Below are positions 1 to 7,642 of a DNA stretch of 64,000 nucleotides, piece by piece. The number at the start of each line of letters is the position of its first letter. Position 1 is the first letter of the stretch. Made by a program: the position numbers and the translations under genes. The notes under the pieces were generated by a model. It saw nothing but the letters and a program-made list of their open reading frames with translations. It did not search any database and was not told where the DNA came from. Source of the DNA: an uncultured Gammaproteobacteria bacterium (lineage in GTDB: Bacteria > Pseudomonadota > Gammaproteobacteria > Arenicellales > Poriferihabitantaceae); the NCBI GenBank assembly GCA_937992195.1, contig CALKKV010000007.1, positions 133,896 to 197,895 on the forward strand, in the 5' to 3' direction.

Positions 1-1
1 A

Positions 2-595
2 GAGCCTAATATCATTGCAAGAATCCTGGTGCCCCATGAGCATGTAGGCGCTGTTTTAACCCTGTGTGTCGAAAAAAGAGGCATTCAAAAGAATCTTCAT
101 TATCACGGCAGGCAGGTTATGGTTGAATTTGAAATGCCGCTAAATGAGGTGGTTATGGACTTTTATGATCAGTTGAAATCCGATACCCGCGGCTATGCTT
201 CACTAGATTATGAGTTTATTGAAAATAGGGCGGCGGATATGGTTAAGGTAGATGTGATGATTAACGGCGAGAAGGTTGATCCACTAGCGGTATTGGTACA
301 TCGTGATCAAAGCCTGTTTCGGGCGAGAGCTTTAGTAAAACGAATGCGGGCTCTTATTCCGCGTCAGATGTTCGATGTTGCCATTCAGGCAGCGATCGGA
401 GCCAAAATTATTTCACGTGAGACCGTGAAAGCGCTTAGAAAAAACGTCACTGCCAAGTGCTATGGCGGAGATATCACCCGAAAACGCAAGCTTTTGGAGA
501 AGCAAAAGGCAGGGAAGAAGCGAATGAAACAAATTGGATCGGTGGAAATACCTCAAGAAGCCTTTTTATCGGTCCTTAAAGTAGAGCGGGAATAA
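2..595 (+). CDS. lepA: Elongation factor 4 (LepA), C-terminal part, truncated by window edge
   Basis: This is the last ~197 codons of LepA, the ribosome-bound GTPase that back-translocates or remodels stalled ribosomes. The reading frame is open from base 2, so the GTP-binding half lies upstream of the window; a GTG at 29 is internal, not the start. Visible signatures are the EF-G domain V-like stretch opening with [14 protein letters not shown] and the LepA-specific C-terminal domain, with a [20 protein letters not shown] segment that is nearly invariant in the family and contacts the A-site tRNA region. The C-terminus is basic, then ends in a short acidic tail. It is followed in the same direction by lepB, the usual gammaproteobacterial order. 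Identification is secure; only the missing 5' part limits the entry. Confidence 0.96.
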   Translation, partial: EPNIIARILVPHEHVGAVLTLCVEKRGIQKNLHYHGRQVMVEFEMPLNEVVMDFYDQLKSDTRGYASLDYEFIENRAADMVKVDVMINGEKVDPLAVLVHRDQSLFRARALVKRMRALIPRQMFDVAIQAAIGAKIISRETVKALRKNVTAKCYGGDITRKRKLLEKQKAGKKRMKQIGSVEIPQEAFLSVLKVERE

Positions 596-619
596 CACTA
601 GGACTGCCAGTGTTTCTGG

Positions 620-628
620 TGATATAAT
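620..628 (+). promoter_or_regulatory. Extended -10 promoter candidate upstream of lepB
   Basis: A perfect TGnTATAAT extended -10 element lies in the 182-base gap between lepA and lepB. No good -35 hexamer sits 16-18 bases upstream, which is tolerated for extended -10 promoters. Transcription would start near 635 and give a leader of about 140 nt before the lepB GTG. Seen in sequence; the promoter activity is inference. Confidence 0.45.
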
Positions 629-777
629 ATATATATCAGTGGGTTATGCTGGATTTTTAATCTATTTTAATTTCCTAGAAATCCTGTACAAGCGCTGGGC
701 ATCTTGAGAATGGATCGGTATGATCCCCGTCGTCATATAATCTCTTTTACATACAGAATTACTCTGGAAAGCAGCTA

Positions 778-1596
778 GTGGATTTTTCTTTTATATTGTT
801 TATTTGCCTGATGGTGACAGGTGTAATTTCCCTGATTTACCGATTGTTTTTTGAAAATCGTGCAGCAGCATTGCCTGAACCAGCTGGATTAGCGTCCCCT
901 GGGGCTGTGAGTAACGCGGGACAGACAAGTCAACCGATTCTGGTTGAATACGCCCGCGCATTGTTTCCAGTGATCCTTATTGTGTTTGTCCTAAGATCCT
1001 TTATTGTTGAACCGTTTCGTATTCCTTCAGGTTCGATGCTACCAAGCCTGCACATTGGTGATTTTATTTTAGTCAACAAATTTAGTTACGGTATCCGCTT
1101 GCCGGTACTGCACAAGAAAGTGGTTGATTTGGGAGACCCTGAAAGAGGAGATGTCATGGTTTTTAGGTTTCCTCGTGATCCAAAACTTAACTACATCAAA
1201 CGGGTAATCGGGGTACCAGGGGATACGCTGACTTATAAAAATAAGAAGCTTTTCATTAATGGAAACGAGGCAAAACTGGAAGAGGATGGAGAGTATGCGT
1301 TCCAGCAAATAGATAACCGGGGTAAAACCGCGAGACAGTTGAAAGAATTGTTTGGAGAGGAAGAGCACTCGATCTTGATTGATGATGCGAATCCAGCAAT
1401 TGATATGGAAGTGACTGTTCCAGAAGGAAAATACTTTGTGATGGGAGATAATCGGGATCACAGCAACGATAGTCGTTACTGGCGATTTGTTCCTGAAGAA
1501 AATATTGTTGGAAAAGCATTCTTCATCTGGTTCAGTTGGAAGAGTGCAACCGGAGGTGGGGTGAACTGGGGTAGGATTGGTGAGTCAATCCAGTAA
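778..1596 (+). CDS. lepB: Signal peptidase I
   Basis: This inner-membrane serine protease removes signal peptides from Sec- and Tat-exported preproteins. Two N-terminal hydrophobic segments (about residues 3-22 and 61-76) anchor the protein. The catalytic serine is in PSGSM (Ser86) and the general-base lysine is in YIKRVIGVPGD (Lys141), forming the Ser-Lys dyad of family S26. The box E motif GDNRDHSNDSR is present near residue 222. At 272 residues it has a normal length for the proteobacterial enzyme. The start is a GTG at 778; a weak GGA lies 9 bases upstream and no better start exists before the first transmembrane segment. It follows lepA and precedes a DUF4845 gene and rnc. Confidence 0.96.
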   Translation: MDFSFILFICLMVTGVISLIYRLFFENRAAALPEPAGLASPGAVSNAGQTSQPILVEYARALFPVILIVFVLRSFIVEPFRIPSGSMLPSLHIGDFILVNKFSYGIRLPVLHKKVVDLGDPERGDVMVFRFPRDPKLNYIKRVIGVPGDTLTYKNKKLFINGNEAKLEEDGEYAFQQIDNRGKTARQLKELFGEEEHSILIDDANPAIDMEVTVPEGKYFVMGDNRDHSNDSRYWRFVPEENIVGKAFFIWFSWKSATGGGVNWGRIGESIQ

Positions 1597-1605
1597 TTGA
1601 CCTTG

Positions 1606-1640
1606 CCCTTAAGTCGTTAATTCAAACGCGACTTCAAGGG
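1606..1640 (+). promoter_or_regulatory. Stem-loop in the lepB-DUF4845 gap
   Basis: Arms at 1606-1616 and 1629-1640 pair over 11 base pairs with one bulged C and a ~12-nt loop. No clean T-tract follows, so it is more likely an intra-operon processing or attenuation hairpin than a strong terminator. The gene two positions downstream encodes RNase III, which in E. coli cleaves the leader of its own operon mRNA. Structure is seen; function is inference. Confidence 0.4.
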
Positions 1641-1687
1641 ACAGTTAATTTAAATTATTTCTATTGTTTAGAAGGGGAGGTTCCTTA

Positions 1688-2122
1688 ATGATGAGTAAAA
1701 AAAACATGATGGCTTCAAGAAAAATTGGCGGTAAGCAGAGAGGTATTGGTTTTTGGGGGTTAGTGTGGGGTGCCGCATTTTTTATCCTTGTTGCTATTCT
1801 GGCTACTAAATCAATACCAGTGTATTTAACCAATCAAAAAATAGCGACAGCTTTGGAAAGGCTAACGGAAGAACGCGATATATTGACTGCTTCTCGAAAT
1901 ACACTGCTTAATAAACTTAAAAGACGCCTAAATATCGACTTTGCAGTGACAGCAGTTAACTTCAATAAAGCTTTTAAGGTCAAAAAAGCCAGAAATGGTG
2001 GTCGTGAACTTTCAGTTGATTACGAAGTAGTCATCCCACTAGTACACAATGCGTCACTACTGTTTGACTTTAAGAATCGCCAAGTAGTTACTAAAGCAGG
2101 TACAGGTGGGGTACCTAATTAA
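1688..2122 (+). CDS. DUF4845 family single-pass membrane protein
   Basis: This short protein (144 residues from the chosen start) has a basic N-terminus, one hydrophobic segment at about residues 21-40 (the GFWGLVWGAAFF region) and a periplasmic domain. The family, DUF4845, commonly sits between lepB and rnc in gammaproteobacteria and has no established function. The start was set at the ATG at 1688 because GGGGAGG (1674-1680) lies 7 bases ahead; an alternative ATG is at 1691, and a longer reading frame back to 1664 would place the ribosome-binding site inside the coding region. Position inside the secretion/RNase III operon suggests co-expression with lepB, but nothing here points to a reaction. 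Confidence 0.82.
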   Translation: MMSKKNMMASRKIGGKQRGIGFWGLVWGAAFFILVAILATKSIPVYLTNQKIATALERLTEERDILTASRNTLLNKLKRRLNIDFAVTAVNFNKAFKVKKARNGGRELSVDYEVVIPLVHNASLLFDFKNRQVVTKAGTGGVPN

Positions 2123-2169
2123 CTCTAAGCAGGGGGAGTGGTGCGATATAGTTTAGCCCGGAAAATGCT

Positions 2170-2853
2170 TTGAACAATCTCGCATCTCTTGAATCCGTTC
2201 TTGGTTATCAATTCTCGGATCAAGAGCTGTTAAACCGCGCGTTAACCCATCGTAGTTACCGAAAATCAAACAATGAACGATTAGAGTTTCTCGGAGATAG
2301 TATCCTGGGGTTTGTGATTGCCGAGACTTTGTTTCATCAGTTTCCCCGAGCAGCCGAAGGTGATCTTACAAAAATGCGCGCGCGACTGGTTAGAGGTTCC
2401 ACCCTCGCACTCTTGTCGCGCGAATTAAATATCAGCGACTTTTTATTACTTGGAGAAGGCGAGAAGAAGAGCGGTGGCTTCGATAGAGACAGTATTCTCG
2501 CTGACGCACTTGAGGCGGTATTTGGTGCGATATATCTAGATGGTGGTTTTCGCGCCGCGAGAACAGCAGTGCTGAATTTGTATGCGAATCAGTTGCGCGA
2601 TATAAAACCTGAAAACCTTAAGGACAATAAAACCCGATTGCAGGAATATCTTCAGAAGGTAGAGAAGGAATTGCCTATATATGAGGTGATCAGTCAATCC
2701 GGCAAACCACATAATTTGAAGTTTGAAGTCAGCTGTAAGATTGAACATGATAGCAGTCCATTTATTGCGAGTGGAACAAGCCGCAGGAATGCTGAGCAGG
2801 AAGCAGCTGGAAAAGCATTCGAAACATTGATGACATCAGCTTCTGAAGACTAA
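2170..2853 (+). CDS. rnc: Ribonuclease III
   Basis: This double-stranded-RNA endonuclease is needed for rRNA maturation and mRNA processing. The N-terminal RNase III domain has the NERLEFLGDS signature, with acidic active-site residues at Glu36, Glu39, Asp43, Asp112 and Glu115 that align with E. coli Glu38, Glu41, Asp45, Asp114 and Glu117. A double-stranded-RNA-binding domain follows (about residues 153-222, including KTRLQEYLQK and a basic AEQEAAGKAF helix). Length, 227, matches the family. The start is TTG at 2170: an in-frame stop at 2149-2151 rules out an upstream extension, and no ATG precedes the conserved LGYQF segment. It is followed after 37 bases by era, the standard pairing. Confidence 0.96.
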   Translation: MNNLASLESVLGYQFSDQELLNRALTHRSYRKSNNERLEFLGDSILGFVIAETLFHQFPRAAEGDLTKMRARLVRGSTLALLSRELNISDFLLLGEGEKKSGGFDRDSILADALEAVFGAIYLDGGFRAARTAVLNLYANQLRDIKPENLKDNKTRLQEYLQKVEKELPIYEVISQSGKPHNLKFEVSCKIEHDSSPFIASGTSRRNAEQEAAGKAFETLMTSASED

Positions 2854-2890
2854 ACTACTCCTCTTTGATCTTTATATTGGATAATCACAC

Positions 2891-3793
2891 TTGACCGACT
2901 CAAGCCATCGCTTTGGATTCATTACCATTGCAGGTCCGCCAAACGCGGGGAAGTCTACTCTGCTAAATAGATTGATTGGTCAGAAGGTTTCTATCATTTC
3001 GCGAAGACCGCAAACTACCCGACATCGTATTCTAGGAATTAGAACCGCTGAAAACTCCCAGCTAGTGTTTGTTGATACGCCGGGAATACATGATGATGGG
3101 AAAAAAAATCTGAATAGAATGATTAATCGAACGGCGATTAACAGTCTGTCAGATGTCGATCTGGTTGTTTTTATGATCGATTACAAAGGATGGAACAATC
3201 CGCTCGAAAAGGTTTTGAGGAAAGTAAGTGAGCGCAACGTTCCTATACTTCTTGCTATCAACAAGATTGATAGCCTTAAAGACAAATCGCGGCTTCTTCC
3301 ATTAATCCAGAGAAGTAGTGAACTACATCAATTTGTCGATATTGTTCCAATCTCCGCTTTGAAGATGGCGGAGGTTGATGAGTTTATTGACGTACTCCTC
3401 AAATATATTCCCGAGGGCCCCCCTGGATTTCCAGCAGAGCAAATTAGCGATCGCAGTGATCGTTTTTTAGTATCTGAATTAGTAAGAGAACAGACTTTCC
3501 TTCTGCTAGGAAATGAATTGCCCTACGAATCAGCGGTAGAAGTAACGCAATTCAATCGTAGTGATCCCGAATTTTGGACGCTCGATATGATTATCTGGGT
3601 CGAGAAAGCAAGTCAAAAGTCTATAGTAATAGGGAAGGGGGGGCAGCAGCTAAAGTTGATCGGACAAAGAGCTCGAATCGCAATTGAAAAGCAGTTTGGC
3701 GTTCGCGTTAGGTTGAATCTATGGGTGAAAGAACGGAAGGGATGGGCGGACAATACCAATATGTTGCGCTCTTTAGGGTATGTAGAAGACTAA
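2891..3793 (+). CDS. era: GTPase Era
   Basis: Era is an essential GTP-binding protein that binds the 3' end of 16S rRNA during 30S subunit assembly. The GTPase motifs are in order: P-loop GPPNAGKST (about residues 15-23), a G2 loop at RRPQTTRHRI, DTPGIH (G3), NKID (G4) and SAL (G5). A C-terminal type II KH RNA-binding domain contains the VIGKGGQQLKLIG segment. Length is 300 residues, as usual. The start is TTG at 2891, which places the N-terminus in register with known Era proteins. It lies between rnc and recO in one transcription unit; 13 bases separate it from recO. Confidence 0.96.
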   Translation: MTDSSHRFGFITIAGPPNAGKSTLLNRLIGQKVSIISRRPQTTRHRILGIRTAENSQLVFVDTPGIHDDGKKNLNRMINRTAINSLSDVDLVVFMIDYKGWNNPLEKVLRKVSERNVPILLAINKIDSLKDKSRLLPLIQRSSELHQFVDIVPISALKMAEVDEFIDVLLKYIPEGPPGFPAEQISDRSDRFLVSELVREQTFLLLGNELPYESAVEVTQFNRSDPEFWTLDMIIWVEKASQKSIVIGKGGQQLKLIGQRARIAIEKQFGVRVRLNLWVKERKGWADNTNMLRSLGYVED

Positions 3794-3806
3794 GATCGAT
3801 CTACAG

Positions 3807-4535
3807 ATGAAGTATTTTCAACAAGCTGCAATGGTTTTACATACGCGGCCATATACCGAAAGTAGCTTGCTCATTGATGTATTTACCCGAGATCACGGTC
3901 GGTTTATGCTGATATCAAAAGGCGCGCGACGACAAAAATCTGCCTTGAGAGGAGTTCTGGTGCCATTCCAACCTTTGCTTGTGAGTTGGTCAGCAAAAGG
4001 TCAACTTGGGATACTCACCAGTGCGGAGGTTCTTGGATATACGCCGCTGCCAACCGGAGAATGCTTACAGTCTTGCTATTACCTAAACGAATTGATCCTT
4101 AAGTTATTGCATAGATTTGATCCACATCCGGAGCTATACGAATACTATGAGTCCGCGTTGTATCAACTAGTCTCTGAAAGTAAAGATCCAGCTGAACTGT
4201 TGAGAATATTCGAAAAAAGATTGCTTCAAGAAATAGGGTTTGCGCTTATCCTGGATCACGATTGTGAAACCGGTGAGGCTATCCAAAAGGATATTGAATA
4301 TCAGTATTTTACGAACCGTGGGCCCATTGCCGCGAATATCTCGTCAGAAGGTAGTGTCAGAGTGTCAGGCAGAACTCTAAACGCACTAAAAGCGGAGCGC
4401 ATCGAAACACCTCTTGAGAGAACGCAAGCGAGAAATCTTACACGAACCCTTATTCAAGAATTGCTTGGAAATAAGTCTCTTCGCACTCGACGTGTAATGA
4501 TGAACCTGCGTGAATTCGCAAATACCAATCGATAA
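3807..4535 (+). CDS. recO: DNA repair protein RecO
   Basis: RecO acts with RecR in the RecF pathway, loading RecA on SSB-coated single-stranded DNA and annealing complementary strands. The N-terminal OB fold is visible (VLHTRPYTESSLLIDVFTRD, then FMLISKGARR), followed by an all-alpha C-terminal part. The zinc-binding cysteines found in many bacterial RecO proteins are mostly absent, as is common in gammaproteobacterial forms. Length is 242, normal. The ATG at 3807 follows era after 13 bases. It is the last gene of this rightward operon: pdxJ, which often comes next, is absent, and the convergent lpdA ends 36 bases further on. Confidence 0.93.
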   Translation: MKYFQQAAMVLHTRPYTESSLLIDVFTRDHGRFMLISKGARRQKSALRGVLVPFQPLLVSWSAKGQLGILTSAEVLGYTPLPTGECLQSCYYLNELILKLLHRFDPHPELYEYYESALYQLVSESKDPAELLRIFEKRLLQEIGFALILDHDCETGEAIQKDIEYQYFTNRGPIAANISSEGSVRVSGRTLNALKAERIETPLERTQARNLTRTLIQELLGNKSLRTRRVMMNLREFANTNR

Positions 4536-4571
4536 TGACGGCTCAAGGTATGTAAGCAGTCTTGAGATAAA

Positions 4572-6311
4572 TTACTCGCGTGTATATTTTTTCTTAGGCA
4601 TATAAAGGTCGGTGATCGTACCCTCAAAAACTTCAGCAGCAAAACCGATAGTTTCAGCTACGGTGGGATGTGCATGAATTGTCAGAGCTAGATCACTGGC
4701 ATCGGCGTTCATTTCGATTGCCAGTGCAGCCTCAGCGATCAAATCCCCTGCATTTATACCGGTTATCGCTGCGCCAATAATGCGATCTGTTTTCGGGTCG
4801 AACAGTAACTTTGTTATCCCCTCACTTCTGTCCTGCGAAAGGGCGCGCCCGCTGGCTGCCCATGGGAAAACAGCCTTTTCATATTCGATTTCCTTTTCTT
4901 TGGCCTCTGTTTCAGTCATTCCTACCCAGGCAATTTCAGGATCGGTGTATGCTACGGACGGGATAACACGGGCTTCAAAGCCACTTTTAAGGCCAGCCGC
5001 TACTTCAGCGGCGACCTTTCCTTCATGAACCGCTTTGTGTGCCAGCATTGGTTGCCCTACGACATCGCCAATTGCAAATATATGTGAGATATTTGTCCGC
5101 ATTTGATTGTCGACATCAATAAACCCACGATTATCTACCTGTACTCCGGCGACATCCGCGGCAATCATTGATCCGTTTGGATTGCGCCCGACCGCAACAA
5201 GAACTTTATCGAATACAGCAGTCTCAGGTGCTTTGTCACCAGACATGCTTACTCGAATACCTTGATCTTCAGCGGTCATTGATTCCACCTTGGTGGATGT
5301 CCAAATATTCTTGTACTGCTTTTTGATTATTTTCAGTAGCGGTCGAACCACGTCCGCATCTGCTCCCGCCATTACTTGATCCATCATCTCTACAACACTT
5401 ACTTCACTACCAAGCGCGCGGTATACAGTTGCCATTTCAAGACCAATAATTCCGCCGCCTATAATGAGCAGCTTTTTGGGAATATCGTTTAGTTCCAACG
5501 CGCCAGTTGAATCAATTACCCGGGGATCATCATGGGGAAAGCCCGGGATTTTTACTGAAGTAGAACCCACAGCAATAACTGCTTTATCAAAGTTCAGCGT
5601 AGTGGTTTTTTCCGCACTATGAACTTCAATTTGCTGTGGACCACAGAATTTCCCCAAACCATGAATCACCGTCACCTTGCGCTGTTTCGAAAGGCTTGTT
5701 AATCCACCGGTAAGTTTGGATACCACCCGGTTTTTCCAGTCGCCAAGTGCCTCAATGTCGATCGCAGGTTCAGAAAAACTTAAACCGATATTACTGGACT
5801 CTCGCGCATCATCAATCACCTTTGCGGCGTGCAAAAGTGCTTTCGAAGGGATGCAGCCGACGTTTAGGCATACGCCGCCAATTACAGGATATCTCTCTAC
5901 AAGCGCAACGTTGAGTCCTAAATCCGCAGCGCGAAATGCTGCGGTATAGCCTCCGGGACCCGAGCCAAGTACGACCAAGTCATAGTGGGTTTCGTTAGAA
6001 TCTGCCTGGTTTTGCTCGGGGGAGGTTGTACTTTTGCTGGGAGTAGTCTCATTTTCTGATTCACTTTTTGCGGCAGTTTGATTCGCTTCCAACAAAAGGA
6101 TCAAATCACCTTGGGATATTTCATCTCCAACTTTTAATGAGATCTCCTTTATGACACCAGCTTGACTTGCCGGTATCTCCATTGTTGCTTTATCGCTTTC
6201 AACGGCAATAAGAGGATCTTCCTGGGCAACAGTATCTCCTACTGCAACAAACACCTCGATCACTGGCACTTTATCGAAGTCACCGATATCGGGTACTCTA
6301 ATTTCTATCAA
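4572..6311 (-). CDS. lpdA: Dihydrolipoyl dehydrogenase (E3) with an N-terminal lipoyl domain
   Basis: This flavoprotein reoxidises dihydrolipoyl groups of the pyruvate dehydrogenase complex with NAD+. An N-terminal lipoyl domain (about residues 2-78, lipoyl Lys41 in SDKAT) is joined by a Ser/Thr/Glu-rich linker to the E3 body. The E3 body has the FAD motif GSGPGG (116-121), the redox disulfide in GGVCLNVGCIPSK (Cys148, Cys153), an NAD motif GGGIIGLE and the C-terminal HAHPTVAE base. The true start is judged to be TTG at 6311, preceded by GGAG 7 bases away. A longer frame to 6407 runs into aceF and has no relation to the domain. The gene follows aceF by 19 bases. Lipoyl-bearing E3 proteins are known in several proteobacteria (Neisseria, for example). 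Confidence 0.95.
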   Translation of the reverse strand: MIEIRVPDIGDFDKVPVIEVFVAVGDTVAQEDPLIAVESDKATMEIPASQAGVIKEISLKVGDEISQGDLILLLEANQTAAKSESENETTPSKSTTSPEQNQADSNETHYDLVVLGSGPGGYTAAFRAADLGLNVALVERYPVIGGVCLNVGCIPSKALLHAAKVIDDARESSNIGLSFSEPAIDIEALGDWKNRVVSKLTGGLTSLSKQRKVTVIHGLGKFCGPQQIEVHSAEKTTTLNFDKAVIAVGSTSVKIPGFPHDDPRVIDSTGALELNDIPKKLLIIGGGIIGLEMATVYRALGSEVSVVEMMDQVMAGADADVVRPLLKIIKKQYKNIWTSTKVESMTAEDQGIRVSMSGDKAPETAVFDKVLVAVGRNPNGSMIAADVAGVQVDNRGFIDVDNQMRTNISHIFAIGDVVGQPMLAHKAVHEGKVAAEVAAGLKSGFEARVIPSVAYTDPEIAWVGMTETEAKEKEIEYEKAVFPWAASGRALSQDRSEGITKLLFDPKTDRIIGAAITGINAGDLIAEAALAIEMNADASDLALTIHAHPTVAETIGFAAEVFEGTITDLYMPKKKYTRE

Positions 6312-6330
6312 TTTATTTCTCCGAATAGGC

Positions 6331-7638
6331 CTAAAGTGCCAGGCGGCGCATGTCCGCAAATGCTTTTGCAAGATAAGCGCAAAACCTTGCGCCGTCTGCA
6401 CCATCAATCGCTCGATGGTCGTATGACAGACTCAAGGGTAGCATCAGGCGCGGCTCAAACTCCTCTCCATTCCAAACCGGCTGCATTTTTGCTCTTGCGA
6501 TACCTAAAATAGCCACTTCAGGTGCGTTCACTATCGGTGTGAATCCCGTGCCGCCAATACCGCCTAAGCTTGAAATGCTCATACAACCTCCCTGTAACTC
6601 TGCTGGGGAAAGCTTCGCTTCGCGCGCACGCTCACTCATTTCCCCCATCTCCTTCGCTAACTCAAAAATAGTTTTTCGATCTACTTCTTTGATTACCGGA
6701 ACAACCAACCCTTGCGGCGTATCTACAGCAATACCGATATTGAAATATTTTTTTAATATTAAACTTTCGCCATCTGCAGCTAGTGAAGCGTTGAATTCAG
6801 GAAACTTTTTCAGCGCACCAACCATAATCTTTAACACAAATGCCAACAGTGTGACTTTGATGCCTTCTTTTTCCGCTTCTTCCTTTAAGGATTTTCTGAA
6901 CGCTTCTAATTCCGTAATATCGGCTTCTTCATGTTGCGTAACATGCGGTATGTTTAACCAGGCACGTTGCAGATGTGGTCCTGACAGCTTCTTGATACGT
7001 GATAGCGGAATATTCTCCACTTCACCAAATCGAGAAAAGTCGACTTCTGGAATAGGTGGGATACCCGCTCCTTTCGATTCAGCAGGAGCGGATAGCGTCT
7101 TTTTGACCCATTTTTGGACGTCTTCCTTTTTAATGCGGCCCTTGGCGCCGCTGCCAGCTATTTGGGTTAAGTCGGCACCTAGTTCGCGCGCAAATCTTCT
7201 TATGGCGGGGCTTGCGTGGGGTATGTCGCTGGTTTGCTGGACTTTCTCAGGTAGCGATCGGGGTGGTGAGAATTGTGAATCAGCTTCATCTTGTTCACCC
7301 TCATTCGACTCAGACGCCACTTGCTCTGCGGAAATTTCAGCCGTGGCTTCAGGCTTATCTTCGGGAGCTTGCTGCGCCGAGATGGAATGATCTACGGCAC
7401 TCGGCTCTACCATAGCAACAACGCTTCCCTCGGCGATCATGTCGCCCACATTAACGGAAACTGAGAGTACTTTTCCGGCTATGGGGGAGGGTATTTCCAT
7501 GGTTGCCTTGTCGCTTTCAAGGGTCAGCAGGCCGTCTTCGGCTTTAACGACATCACCCTCTGCAACCAGTACCTCAATAACCTCGACTTCCGCGAAGTCA
7601 CCGATATCAGGAATTTTGATTTCTATTTTTTCAGTCAT
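6331..7638 (-). CDS. aceF: Dihydrolipoyllysine acetyltransferase, PDH E2 component
   Basis: The E2 core transfers the acetyl group from E1 to CoA. There is a single lipoyl domain (about 1-77, lipoyl Lys44 in SDKATMEIP), an acidic Ser/Glu/Ala-rich linker, a peripheral-subunit-binding domain (about 140-178, ASPAIRRFARELGADL and GAKGRIKKEDV), and the catalytic acyltransferase domain with SYDHRAIDGADG (His408, Asp412). E. coli AceF carries three lipoyl domains; here E2 has one and E3 carries another, very similar one. Length is 435. The ATG start is 4 bases after the aceE stop, so translation is likely coupled. Function and identity are secure. Confidence 0.96.
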   Translation of the reverse strand: MTEKIEIKIPDIGDFAEVEVIEVLVAEGDVVKAEDGLLTLESDKATMEIPSPIAGKVLSVSVNVGDMIAEGSVVAMVEPSAVDHSISAQQAPEDKPEATAEISAEQVASESNEGEQDEADSQFSPPRSLPEKVQQTSDIPHASPAIRRFARELGADLTQIAGSGAKGRIKKEDVQKWVKKTLSAPAESKGAGIPPIPEVDFSRFGEVENIPLSRIKKLSGPHLQRAWLNIPHVTQHEEADITELEAFRKSLKEEAEKEGIKVTLLAFVLKIMVGALKKFPEFNASLAADGESLILKKYFNIGIAVDTPQGLVVPVIKEVDRKTIFELAKEMGEMSERAREAKLSPAELQGGCMSISSLGGIGGTGFTPIVNAPEVAILGIARAKMQPVWNGEEFEPRLMLPLSLSYDHRAIDGADGARFCAYLAKAFADMRRLAL

Positions 7639-7642
7639 GGGA

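Noticed and set aside
4542..4566. Inverted repeat CTCAAG/CTTGAG between recO and lpdA
   Set aside because: Six-base arms with a 13-base loop and no T-tract are too weak to call a terminator.
6312..6407. N-terminal extension of lpdA
   Set aside because: It is read through the end of aceF in another frame and precedes the lipoyl domain, where a TTG with GGAG fits.
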